In this document: in pieces, positions 56,367 through 64,000 of the stretch
Layout of the letters: the number at the start of each line of letters is the position of its first letter
How positions within the stretch are numbered: position 1 is the stretch's first letter
Origin: Caballeronia sp. Lep1P3
Lineage (GTDB): Bacteria > Pseudomonadota > Gammaproteobacteria > Burkholderiales > Burkholderiaceae
Length of the DNA: 64,000 bases
Direction of reading: 5' to 3'
Assembly: GCF_022879595.1 (NCBI RefSeq)
Contig: NZ_CP084265.1
Location: 2,170,001-2,234,000 of the forward strand
The notes under the pieces: generated by a model
Databases searched by the model: none
What the model saw: the letters and a program-made list of their open reading frames with translations, nothing else
Told to the model about the DNA's origin: nothing
Program-made: the position numbers and the translations under genes

Positions 56367-56443
56367 CGGCTGTAGCTCAGTTGGATAGAGTACTTGGCTA
56401 CGAACCAAGGGGTCGTGGGTTCGAATCCTGCCAGCCGCACCAC
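56367..56443 (+). tRNA. tRNA-Arg (anticodon ACG), copy 1
   Basis: Acceptor GCGGCTG/CAGCCGC, anticodon loop with ACG on stem TTGG/CCAA, T loop TTCGAAT, discriminator A and an encoded CCA. The A34 is presumably edited to inosine to read CGU, CGC and CGA. Confidence 0.96.
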
Positions 56444-56525
56444 CTTTTCCGGTGTTCTCAAATGAGAACATCATGCGCTTAACCACAAGCGCGCCGAAGT
56501 CACATGAAGCAGTACCGTTTTGCGT

Positions 56526-56602
56526 GCGGCTGTAGCTCAGTTGGATAGAGTACTTGGCTACGAACCAAGGGGTCGTGGGTTCGAATCCTGCCAGCCGCGC
56601 CA
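56526..56602 (+). tRNA. tRNA-Arg (anticodon ACG), copy 2 with discriminator G
   Basis: Same sequence as copy 1 over the whole body except the discriminator base, G instead of A, followed by an encoded CCA. The duplicated segment includes five bases before and six to seven after the tRNA, so it is a recent tandem duplication of about 88 bases. Confidence 0.95.
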
Positions 56603-56610
56603 CCTTTTCG

Positions 56611-56640
56611 AAGGGCCTTCCATCCGGAAGGCCCTTTTTG
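56611..56640 (+). terminator. Terminator after the tRNA-Arg pair
   Basis: Eleven-base perfect stem AAGGGCCTTCC (56611-56621) / GGAAGGCCCTT (56626-56636) with loop ATCC, followed by Ts. Confidence 0.93.
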
Positions 56641-56660
56641 TTTCCGGCGACGCTTTCGCG

Positions 56661-57152
56661 TCACGGACGTGGCGGCGACTTGATATCGCCGATGCGCGCG
56701 TTGGGCGCCGGCACGTCTTCCGCCGACGCAAACGCCGTCTGTTCGCCAATCGCTTCCGCACGCGTGCCGAGCAAGGTCTGCGGATGCCGGAGAACGATAT
56801 CGTCGACGGTATCGCCGAATGCGTGCTGCACGAAGGCCCGCAACAGCGCAATGCGCAGCGACGGACCGCGCCCTTCCACCGGTTCGCCATCCTTGCCGAA
56901 GGTCGCGGTGCACTCCACTTCGCCGCGGCCCACATCGCTCATTTCGAGCCGGCAGGCGCGCTCCAGCACGACAGAGGCCGCCTCCCACGACGTCGACGGC
57001 AGGAAGCGCCCGTCCCACGCTTTCCCTCGGTCGTTGCCGCGAATGGAAAGCGTCTCGCCGCTGTCGGTGAAGTGGATTTCCCTGATGAAGTCGTGAAGGC
57101 CGCGCGCCACCCAGTAATCGAGCGTGGGGCCTTCGAGGTCGGATGTGTTCAT
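56661..57152 (-). CDS. DUF2591-like protein
   Basis: 163 residues from the ATG at 57152, with GGAG about ten bases upstream. The N-terminal TLDYWVARGLHD resembles the opening of DUF2591 proteins, known from phages and from Burkholderia chromosomes. There is no signal peptide or obvious catalytic motif. The C-terminal 30 residues are low-complexity. Function unknown. It lies 64 bases after spoT in the same direction, while its other neighbour, the tRNA pair, is on the opposite strand. Confidence 0.65.
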   Translation of the reverse strand: MNTSDLEGPTLDYWVARGLHDFIREIHFTDSGETLSIRGNDRGKAWDGRFLPSTSWEAASVVLERACRLEMSDVGRGEVECTATFGKDGEPVEGRGPSLRIALLRAFVQHAFGDTVDDIVLRHPQTLLGTRAEAIGEQTAFASAEDVPAPNARIGDIKSPPRP

Positions 57153-57216
57153 TGCGGCGCTCTCCATGCTTTCGTTCGACTGACGACACGCATGCACGCC
57201 GCGTTCCCGCGCCGGA

Positions 57217-59610
57217 TCAGTAGTCGGCGCGTTCGCGGTCGATGCGCATGCCGCCATCCTGATTACGATGATGCGGCTCGTCGCTCGGACGCTCCCGCGC
57301 AATGCGCATCACGTCCAGATTCGTGCGCACGCGGCGCATCACGTTGGCGAGATGCACGCGGTCGCTGACCTGAATGACGAAGCGCAGCATCTTGGCTTCC
57401 TGCGAGACGTCCTCGTCCATCGCGATATGGACGATATTCGCGTCCGCCGACGTGATGTCCGCCGCGACGCGCGCGAACACGCCCTTCGTGTTCTTCACGA
57501 GCACCTTCACCGCGACGTCGAAGAGACGTCCCGGCTGCGGCGCCCACGCCACGTCGATCCAGCGCCCGGGATCGCGCCGGTGGATGCGCTGCGCGACGCG
57601 GCATTCGGTCGTGTGGATCGCCATGCCGAGGCCGATGCCGATATAGCCCATGATGTCGTCGCCGGGAATCGGGCGGCAGCACGCCGAAAGCTGCACCGAC
57701 ATGCCTTCCGTACCCGTAATCACGACTGGCGGCGCCGTGTTCGTGCTGGTGTGCTCGCGCGGCGAGTGTTCGTCGTCGTCGCGGCCGTTCATCAACACTT
57801 CGATGCGCTTGGCCATGACCGCCGCCACGCGCCGGCCGAGGCCGATATCCGCGAAGATTTCCTGCCGCGTCTTGTTGCCGGTCCAGAGCACGAGCTTTTC
57901 CCAGACCTCGGGCGTAACGTCCGAAAGCGCGAGGCCGTAGCCCTTCAGGCTCTGATCGACGAGCCGCTCACCGAGCTGCACGGATTCGTTCAGGCGCATC
58001 GTCTTCAAATAATGACGGATGGCCGAGCGCGCCTTGCCGGTGCGCACGAAGCCGAGCCACGCGGGATTCGGCTTCGAATACGGCGCGGTGATGACTTCGA
58101 CGATATCGCCGCTCTTGAGCTCCGTGCGCAGCGGCAGAAGCTCGTTGTTGATCTTCACCGCGACACATTGATTGCCGAGATCGCTGTGAATCGAATACGC
58201 GAAGTCGAGCGCGGTCGCGCCGCGCGGCAGCGGCATGATCTTCGACTTCGGCGTGAAGACGTAGACCGCGTCCGGGAAGAGATCGATCTTGACGTGTTCG
58301 AGGAATTCGCTGGAATCGCCCGCTTCGCTCTGGATGTCGAGCAGCGACTTGAGCCACTGATGCGCGCGCTTTTGCACGTCGTTCAGGTCGGCGCCGCCGT
58401 TCTTGTACAGCCAGTGCGCCGCGACGCCCGCTTCCGCGATCTCGTGCATCTTGCGCGTGCGAATCTGAAACTCGATGGGCGCGCCGAACGGCCCGACGAG
58501 CGTGGTGTGCAACGACTGATAGCCGTTCACCTTCGGAATCGCGATGTAATCCTTGAACTTCCCCGGCACGGGCTTGTAGAGCGCGTGCAGCGCGCCGATG
58601 CACGTATAGCACTCGAGCGCGCTCTCGACGACCACGCGAAAACCATATACATCCAGCACTTGCGAAAACGACAACTGCTTGTCGCGCATCTTCTTGTAGA
58701 TGCTGAAGATGGTCTTCTCGCGGCCGGTGACTTCGGCGGAAATCTTCGCATCCGCAATCGTGCGCTGCACCGCTTCGAGAATCTTGCCGACCACTTCGCG
58801 CCGGTTGCCGCGCGCCGCCTTCACCGCTTTTTCGAGCGTGGCGTAGCGATTCGGATTGAAGTTCGCGAAGCTCAGGTCCTGCAGCTCGCGATACGTGTTG
58901 TTCAGGCCGAGCCGATGCGCAATGGGCGCGTAGATATCGAGCGTTTCGCGCGCGACGCGCCGGCGTTTCTCCGGCGGCACCGCGCCGAGCGTGCGCATGT
59001 TGTGCAGCCGGTCGGCGAGCTTGACCAGAATGACGCGCACGTCGCGCGCCATCGCGAGCAGCATCTTGCGGAAGTTTTCCGCCTGCGCTTCCTCGCGGTT
59101 GCGAAACTCCATCTTGTCGAGCTTCGACAAGCCGTCGACCAGTTCGGCGACCTTCGCGCCGAAGCGCTCGGCGATTTCCGTCTTGGTGACGCCCTGGTCT
59201 TCGATCACGTCGTGCAGGAGCGCCGCCATGATCGACTGCGCGTCCAGCTTCCAGCCCGCACAAATTTCAGCGACCGCCACCGGATGCGTGATGTACGGCT
59301 CGCCGCTTTGCCGATACTGCCCGAGATGCGCTTCGTCGCTGAAATGGAAGGCCGACTTGACTTCCTTGATCTCGTCGGCGGTGATGTAGCTCGCGAGCGC
59401 GTTCGTCAGATTCGCGATGGAAACGACGTCGTGCTTGCGCGGCTGCTCCGGCGTCGCGGTCGGCCCGAACAGATGGCGAAACGACTGTTCGAGAACCGCG
59501 TCGATGTACTTGCGCGCCGCGTGCGGCTTGTCGGCATCGAGGAGCGCGTCCTGATCGATGTCGAGATCCGGGTCCACTGCAGCGGAGACGGGCAACGGTG
59601 TTTGACTCAT
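57217..59610 (-). CDS. spoT: Bifunctional (p)ppGpp synthase/hydrolase
   Basis: RelA/SpoT homologue, 797 residues. The hydrolase HD domain is intact (HDVIED at 133-138, with PYITHPVAVAEI before it). The synthetase domain has YGFRVVVESALECYT and GYQSLHTTLVGPFG. The TGS domain starts around VYVFTPKSKIMPLPRGAT, and the C-terminal ACT domain lies in the last 90 residues. An intact HD motif argues for SpoT rather than RelA. It follows gmk and rpoZ, the conserved order of proteobacteria. Confidence 0.97.
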   Translation of the reverse strand: MSQTPLPVSAAVDPDLDIDQDALLDADKPHAARKYIDAVLEQSFRHLFGPTATPEQPRKHDVVSIANLTNALASYITADEIKEVKSAFHFSDEAHLGQYRQSGEPYITHPVAVAEICAGWKLDAQSIMAALLHDVIEDQGVTKTEIAERFGAKVAELVDGLSKLDKMEFRNREEAQAENFRKMLLAMARDVRVILVKLADRLHNMRTLGAVPPEKRRRVARETLDIYAPIAHRLGLNNTYRELQDLSFANFNPNRYATLEKAVKAARGNRREVVGKILEAVQRTIADAKISAEVTGREKTIFSIYKKMRDKQLSFSQVLDVYGFRVVVESALECYTCIGALHALYKPVPGKFKDYIAIPKVNGYQSLHTTLVGPFGAPIEFQIRTRKMHEIAEAGVAAHWLYKNGGADLNDVQKRAHQWLKSLLDIQSEAGDSSEFLEHVKIDLFPDAVYVFTPKSKIMPLPRGATALDFAYSIHSDLGNQCVAVKINNELLPLRTELKSGDIVEVITAPYSKPNPAWLGFVRTGKARSAIRHYLKTMRLNESVQLGERLVDQSLKGYGLALSDVTPEVWEKLVLWTGNKTRQEIFADIGLGRRVAAVMAKRIEVLMNGRDDDEHSPREHTSTNTAPPVVITGTEGMSVQLSACCRPIPGDDIMGYIGIGLGMAIHTTECRVAQRIHRRDPGRWIDVAWAPQPGRLFDVAVKVLVKNTKGVFARVAADITSADANIVHIAMDEDVSQEAKMLRFVIQVSDRVHLANVMRRVRTNLDVMRIARERPSDEPHHRNQDGGMRIDRERADY

Positions 59611-59709
59611 GTTCGCCTCCGTGTTCGTCTGACGCGCCGCCTGACCATCAGTTGCGCCGGTTGCAGGAAATGAAACGGGTGTTACGGGAAGAGGTTCGGA
59701 AAAGCGCCC

Positions 59710-59913
59710 TTAGACGGGCACCTTCTTCAACATTTCGACACCGACCTGCCCCGCCGCGATTTCGCGCAGCGCAACGACGGTCGGCTTGTCGCGGCTTTCG
59801 ATCTTCGGCGTGTGGCCTTGCGCGAGCTGACGCGCGCGATACGTTGCCGCGAGCGCCAGCTCGAAGCGGTTCGGAATTTGTTTCAGGCAGTCTTCGACAG
59901 TGATGCGGGCCAT
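59710..59913 (-). CDS. rpoZ: RNA polymerase omega subunit
   Basis: 67 residues with [27 protein letters not shown] start and [16 protein letters not shown] in the conserved core. Small assembly subunit of RNA polymerase that also forms part of a ppGpp site. It lies between gmk and spoT. Confidence 0.97.
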
Positions 59914-59982
59914 GTTTGTTTCCTTCTCAATATGAGTTTTATTCTACCTTATGTGACCGATACGCCCTGGTCACCGGTCGCG

Positions 59983-60657
59983 TCATTGCGGATGCGTGGG
60001 ATGAATGCCCAGCTCGACGAAAAGCTGCGTGTGACGCGCGTATTGCGACGTGAAGCGCAGCCGCGTCGCGGTCACGAGACACTGCAGTTCGGTGAGCGCG
60101 CGATCGAAGTTCTCGTTGATGACGACGTACTCGGCTTCCGATGCATGCGCCATCTCGCTGCCGGCCGCGAGCAGCCGCCGCACGATCACGTTGGGCGCGT
60201 CCTGTCCGCGCTTCTTGAGGCGGTCTTCGAGCGCATCCAGCGACGGCGGCAGGATGAAAATCTCGACCGCGTTGCGAAAGCGCTTCTTCACCTGCTGCGC
60301 GCCCTGCCAGTCGATTTCGAGCAGCACGTCGTGGCCCATCTTCATCTGATCCTCGATCCAGAGGCGCGAGGTCGCATAGTAGTTGCCGTGCACTTCCGCG
60401 CTTTCGAGAAATTCGCCCTTGTCGTGCCGCTCCATGAACTCGTCGACGGACACGAAGTGATACTGCACGCCATCGGTTTCCATCGGCCGCGGATCGCGCG
60501 TCGTGTAGGACACCGACAGACGGATCGCCGGGTCCTGCGCGAGCAGCGCGTTGACGAGCGTGGACTTGCCCGCGCCCGAAGGCGCGACCACCATGAAGAG
60601 ATTGCCGGGATAGATGCCCGTGTACGTGCTGTGCGAGCGGTGCGTAGTGTTCGGCAT
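59983..60657 (-). CDS. gmk: Guanylate kinase
   Basis: Phosphorylates GMP to GDP; 224 residues. The P-loop APSGAGKST is at 25-33. The GMP-binding segment follows with [20 protein letters not shown], and [14 protein letters not shown] is the Walker B-like region. The N-terminus is about 18 residues longer than that of the E. coli enzyme. yicC ends 10 bases upstream, so they form one operon. Confidence 0.97.
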   Translation of the reverse strand: MPNTTHRSHSTYTGIYPGNLFMVVAPSGAGKSTLVNALLAQDPAIRLSVSYTTRDPRPMETDGVQYHFVSVDEFMERHDKGEFLESAEVHGNYYATSRLWIEDQMKMGHDVLLEIDWQGAQQVKKRFRNAVEIFILPPSLDALEDRLKKRGQDAPNVIVRRLLAAGSEMAHASEAEYVVINENFDRALTELQCLVTATRLRFTSQYARHTQLFVELGIHPTHPQ

Positions 60658-60666
60658 GGTCGAGCG

Positions 60667-61611
60667 TTACTCCAGATTCTGTACTTGTTCGCGCATTTGC
60701 TCGATGAGCAGCTTGAGCGTCATCGATGCATCCGCGAGTTCCTTCGCCGCCGCCTTCGAGCCGAGCGTGTTCGCCTCGCGGTTCAGTTCCTGCATCATGA
60801 AGTCGAGCCGCTTGCCGACCTTGCCGCCCTTTTGCAGCACGTGACGCGTTTCGTTCAGATGCGCAGTGAGACGCTGCAATTCCTCGGCGATGTCGATGCG
60901 AATCCCGTACATCGTCACTTCCTGACGGATGCGCTCGGCGATTTCGTCGCGCGGCACGCTCGTCGTCGCGGCGTTCTCCCCGGTCGCGATGCCGAGCGCG
61001 TCCTGCAGGCGCTCGACGATCTTCTGCTGATGCTTCGCGATGAGTTCGGGCACGAGCGGCGTGATGCGCGCGACGATCGCTTCCATTTCCGTCACGTTGT
61101 TGATGAGCACGTTCGCGAGCGCCGCGCCTTCGCGCGCGCGCACTTCGATGAGATCGGCGATCGCCTGCTTGCCGCACGCGAGCACGGCTTCGCGCAGCGC
61201 TTCGGGCGACACCGAGCTCTCCGCGAGCACGCCCGGCCAGCGCAGGATTTCGCCGGTGCGCATGCGCTCGGCATCGGGGAAGACATCGAGCACCGCGCGC
61301 TCGAGCGTCGCGAGTTGCGTGAGCGCATCGCGGTTCAGCGCGCCCGCGTTCGCCGTCTGCTCGACGCGGTTCAGGTTGATGCGGATATCGACCTTGCCGC
61401 GCGAGAGCTTCGTCATCAACATTTCGCGCAGTTGCGGCTCGCTTGCGCGCACGTCTTCAGGCATGCGGAAGTTGAGATCGAGAAAACGCGAATTCACCGT
61501 GCGCAGTTCGACCGATACGCCGACGCCCGAAGCGCCCGCGCCATTGGGTCCCGCGCCATCCGCGACGACTTCGCGCGTCGCGCTGGCATAGCCTGTCATG
61601 CTGTAGATCAT
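60667..61611 (-). CDS. yicC: YicC/YloC family endoribonuclease
   Basis: 314 residues from the ATG at 61611, the family start MIYSMTGYASATRE. SVELRTVNSRFLDLNFRMPE follows. The C-terminal DUF1732 block has GGKVGKRLDFMMQELNREANTLGSKA. YicC is a metal-dependent endoribonuclease that helps degrade small RNAs in E. coli. It is the first gene of the leftward gmk-rpoZ-spoT operon and divergent from rph. Confidence 0.96.
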   Translation of the reverse strand: MIYSMTGYASATREVVADGAGPNGAGASGVGVSVELRTVNSRFLDLNFRMPEDVRASEPQLREMLMTKLSRGKVDIRINLNRVEQTANAGALNRDALTQLATLERAVLDVFPDAERMRTGEILRWPGVLAESSVSPEALREAVLACGKQAIADLIEVRAREGAALANVLINNVTEMEAIVARITPLVPELIAKHQQKIVERLQDALGIATGENAATTSVPRDEIAERIRQEVTMYGIRIDIAEELQRLTAHLNETRHVLQKGGKVGKRLDFMMQELNREANTLGSKAAAKELADASMTLKLLIEQMREQVQNLE

Positions 61612-61882
61612 GGTACGTCCCGCGATGTGAGCCTTGGCAAACGAAGGCCGGTTCAACGAAACGCCCGGCGCGAGTGAAGGTGCGCTGGGAATGGCACGCG
61701 TGGCCGCCGGGCGAGGAATCCGCATTATCCCATTTTTACCGCGCGCGCCCGCCGCCCGACGCCCTTCACGTGCATTGCGTGCATTGCGCTCCGGCAACGC
61801 CGGGCGATGATTGACGATAAAATCGCTTCACCCGGCGCACTCGCATGTCCGAACGCGCCCGACCTCTTCTTTTTCGCTCACC

Positions 61883-62641
61883 ATGACCGATTCTCCCCTG
61901 CTGACGCCTTCCATCGCCCGTCCGAGCGGCCGCCGCGCAAGCCAGTTGCGCGATGTGCGCATCACGCGGCATTACACGAAGCACGCGGAGGGATCGGTGC
62001 TCGTCGAATTCGGCGATACCAAAGTGATCTGCACGGCGAGCATCGCCGAGCGCGTGCCGGAATTCCTGCGCGGCCGCGAGCAAGGCTGGCTCACCGCGGA
62101 ATACGGCATGCTGCCGCGTGCGACGCACACGCGCAGCGACCGCGAAGCCGCGCGCGGCAAGCAGACGGGCCGCACGCAGGAGATTCAGCGGCTCATCGGC
62201 CGCGCGCTGCGCTCCGTGTTCGACCTCAACGCGCTCGGCCCGCGCACGCTACATATCGACTGCGACGTGATCCAGGCGGACGGCGGCACGCGCACGGCGA
62301 GCATCACGGGCGCGTTCGTCGCCGCGCACGATGCCGTGACGAAGCTGCTCGCGGCGGGACGCATCGCGCAATCGCCGGTGAAAGATTTCGTCGCCGCGAT
62401 TTCCGTCGGCATCTTCGAGGGCGCGCCCGTGCTCGACCTCGACTACGACGAAGACTCGCAGTGCGACACCGATATGAACGTCGTGATGACGGGCGCGGGC
62501 GGCTTCGTCGAAGTGCAAGGGACGGCCGAAGGCGCGCCGTTCTCGCGCGACGAGATGAACGCGCTCCTCGATCTCGCCGACAGCGGCATCAAGGCGCTGA
62601 TCGCGAAGCAGAAAGCCGCGCTGGAGATCGAAGGTGTCTGA
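61883..62641 (+). CDS. rph: Ribonuclease PH
   Basis: Phosphorolytic 3'-5' exoribonuclease for tRNA maturation, 252 residues from the ATG at 61883. [28 protein letters not shown] and [27 protein letters not shown] are conserved. The phosphate site is in [12 protein letters not shown] and the metal acids in [16 protein letters not shown]. It overlaps rdgB by eight bases. Confidence 0.97.
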   Translation: MTDSPLLTPSIARPSGRRASQLRDVRITRHYTKHAEGSVLVEFGDTKVICTASIAERVPEFLRGREQGWLTAEYGMLPRATHTRSDREAARGKQTGRTQEIQRLIGRALRSVFDLNALGPRTLHIDCDVIQADGGTRTASITGAFVAAHDAVTKLLAAGRIAQSPVKDFVAAISVGIFEGAPVLDLDYDEDSQCDTDMNVVMTGAGGFVEVQGTAEGAPFSRDEMNALLDLADSGIKALIAKQKAALEIEGV

Positions 62642-63260
62642 TTCGGATGGCGTCAAGCGCGTAAAGCGCGTCGTACTCGCGTCGAACAACGCGGGCAAGC
62701 TGCGCGAGTTCGCATCGCTCTTGGGCGCGGCGGGCATCGAACTGATCGCGCAGGGCGAACTCGGCGTGCCGGAAGCGGAAGAGCCGCATCCGACCTTCGT
62801 CGAAAACGCGCTGGCGAAAGCGCGGCATGCGTCGGCATTGACCGGCCTGCCCGCGCTCGCCGACGATTCCGGCCTCTGCGTGCGCGCGCTGAACGGCGCG
62901 CCCGGCGTTCATTCGGCGCGTTACGCGATGACCGCCGACGGCGAAAAGAGCGATGCCGCGAACAACGCGCGCCTCGTCGCCGAGCTTGGGAACGAAGCGG
63001 ACCGCCGCGCGTATTACTTCTGCTCGCTCGTGCTCGTGCGCCACGCGAACGATCCCGAACCGCTCATCGCGGAAGGCCGCTGGCACGGCGAAGTCATCGA
63101 CGCGCCGCGCGGCGCGCACGGCTTCGGCTACGACCCGCACTTCTTCCTGCCGGCGCTCGGCGCGACCGCCGCCGAACTCGATCCCGCGCGCAAGAACGCG
63201 GTGAGCCATCGCGCGCTCGCGCTGCGTGACTTGCTGCAACGGCTCGAGGAACTGGCGTGA
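62634..63260 (+). CDS. rdgB: dITP/XTP pyrophosphatase
   Basis: House-cleaning nucleotide pyrophosphatase, 208 residues from a GTG at 62634 within the end of rph. [11 protein letters not shown] is the N-terminal substrate loop. [12 protein letters not shown] and LADDSGLCV carry the catalytic aspartate, and [12 protein letters not shown] and [10 protein letters not shown] complete the site. The stop overlaps the hemW GTG start. Confidence 0.97.
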   Translation: MSDSDGVKRVKRVVLASNNAGKLREFASLLGAAGIELIAQGELGVPEAEEPHPTFVENALAKARHASALTGLPALADDSGLCVRALNGAPGVHSARYAMTADGEKSDAANNARLVAELGNEADRRAYYFCSLVLVRHANDPEPLIAEGRWHGEVIDAPRGAHGFGYDPHFFLPALGATAAELDPARKNAVSHRALALRDLLQRLEELA

Positions 63261-64000
63261 GCAGCGGACCGAAGACGATCAACATCGTGCAGGCGTTCAC
63301 GTCGCCGGGAAGCATCCGGCTGACGTCGCTGCCGCCGCTTTCGCTATACGTGCATTTTCCGTGGTGCGTGCGCAAGTGTCCGTACTGCGACTTCAACTCG
63401 CACGAGTCGAAGGACGACACGTTTCCCGAAGAGCGTTATCTGGATGCCCTGCGCGCCGATCTCGAAAGCGCGCTGCCGCTCGTCTGGGGACGTCAGGTGC
63501 ATACGATCTTCATCGGCGGCGGCACGCCATCGCTCTTGTCCGCGAAGGGCCTCGACCGGCTGCTGTCGGACGCGCGCGCGCTCCTGCCGCTCGACGCCGA
63601 TGCCGAAATCACGCTCGAAGCGAATCCCGGCACGTTCGAGGCCGCGAAGTTCGCGCAGTTTCGCGCGAGCGGCGTGAACCGGCTGTCGATCGGGATTCAG
63701 AGCTTCAACGAGGCGCACCTGAAGGCGCTCGGCCGCATTCACGATGCATCGCAGGCGCGTCGCGCCGTCGAGATCGCCGCGACGCATTTCGACAACTTCA
63801 ATCTCGATCTCATGTTCGCGCTGCCGCAGCAGTCGCTCGACGAATGCCGGCACGACATCGAGACGGCGCTTGCGTTCGCGCCGCCGCATCTGTCGCTCTA
63901 TCACCTGACGATGGAGCCGAACACGCTCTTCGCGAAATATCCGCCCGCCTTGCCCGACGACGATTCCGCCGCCGACATGCAGGACTGGATTCACGAGCGC
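63257..64000 (+). CDS. hemW: HemW-type radical SAM protein, cut by right edge
   Basis: Starts with GTG at 63257, overlapping the rdgB stop, and stays open for 248 codons to the window end. The cluster cysteines are Cys37, Cys41 and Cys44 (FPWCVRKCPYCDF), without the extra cysteine of HemN, which places it with HemW, the heme chaperone. The segments IFIGGGTPSLLS, EANPGTFEA and RLSIGIQSFNEAHLKALGR follow. The C-terminal domain is outside the window. Confidence 0.94.
   Translation, partial: MSSGPKTINIVQAFTSPGSIRLTSLPPLSLYVHFPWCVRKCPYCDFNSHESKDDTFPEERYLDALRADLESALPLVWGRQVHTIFIGGGTPSLLSAKGLDRLLSDARALLPLDADAEITLEANPGTFEAAKFAQFRASGVNRLSIGIQSFNEAHLKALGRIHDASQARRAVEIAATHFDNFNLDLMFALPQQSLDECRHDIETALAFAPPHLSLYHLTMEPNTLFAKYPPALPDDDSAADMQDWIHER

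Noticed and set aside
57268..59673. 801-codon rightward open frame opposite spoT
   Set aside because: Antisense shadow; all SpoT domains lie on the other strand.

Overview
The window is visibly GC-rich and gene-dense, with short intergenic gaps. It looks like a chromosome segment of a beta-proteobacterium of the Burkholderiaceae (Burkholderia/Paraburkholderia/Caballeronia type). This is inferred from gene order (ribD-ribE-ribBA-ribH-nusB, gmk-rpoZ-spoT, rph-rdgB-hemW, xdhABC with guaD), from the porin type, and from protein character. No phage, insertion sequence, plasmid or CRISPR locus was seen.

Layout. 1-4295: the end of a sugar ABC transporter (permease, ATPase) and a prolyl oligopeptidase. 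4296-4841: a gene-free gap with a striking array of hairpins whose stems differ but whose loops repeat one motif, closed by an intrinsic terminator; it is probably an undescribed structured RNA. 4842-6716: a Bcr/CflA-type MFS exporter and an EVE/PUA-like protein. 6931-12311: hemL followed by the riboflavin operon and nusB. 12328-18589: an aminotransferase, a lytic transglycosylase, ubiD, an asparaginase and a LysE exporter. 18601-24616: a serine/threonine dehydratase, two small secreted or basic proteins, a YggT protein, tRNA-Gly, trmB, uppP, a DUF1439 protein and a YkgJ protein. 24757-28432: hemN, an amidase and dsbB. 28684-37472: a purine catabolism and salvage block (xdhABC, adenosine deaminase, NCS2 permease, guanine deaminase).

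38052-45300 is the most distinctive protein-coding region. Seven leftward genes, nearly all overlapping at stop/start codons, encode PEP mutase fused to a nucleotidyltransferase, phosphonopyruvate decarboxylase, a 2-aminoethylphosphonate (AEP) type aminotransferase, a second nucleotidyltransferase, a flippase-like membrane protein, a 2-oxoglutarate/Fe(II) oxygenase and a CDP-alcohol phosphatidyltransferase. Read together they make PEP into phosphonopyruvate, phosphonoacetaldehyde and AEP, activate it with CMP and attach it to a lipid. The expected product is therefore a phosphonolipid, possibly hydroxylated.

45418-56602: a DUF4136 lipoprotein, pepN, fbp, tRNA-Thr, a 49-residue protein, a secreted chorismate mutase, an exonuclease/GIY-YIG fusion, a 1.3 kb gap with a well-formed small-RNA candidate, a general porin, greB and a tandem pair of tRNA-Arg genes. 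56661-64000: a DUF2591-like protein and the spoT-rpoZ-gmk-yicC cluster, divergent from rph-rdgB-hemW, with hemW cut by the right edge.

No database search or folding software was used. Hairpins were read by eye and functions rest on recognised motifs and context.
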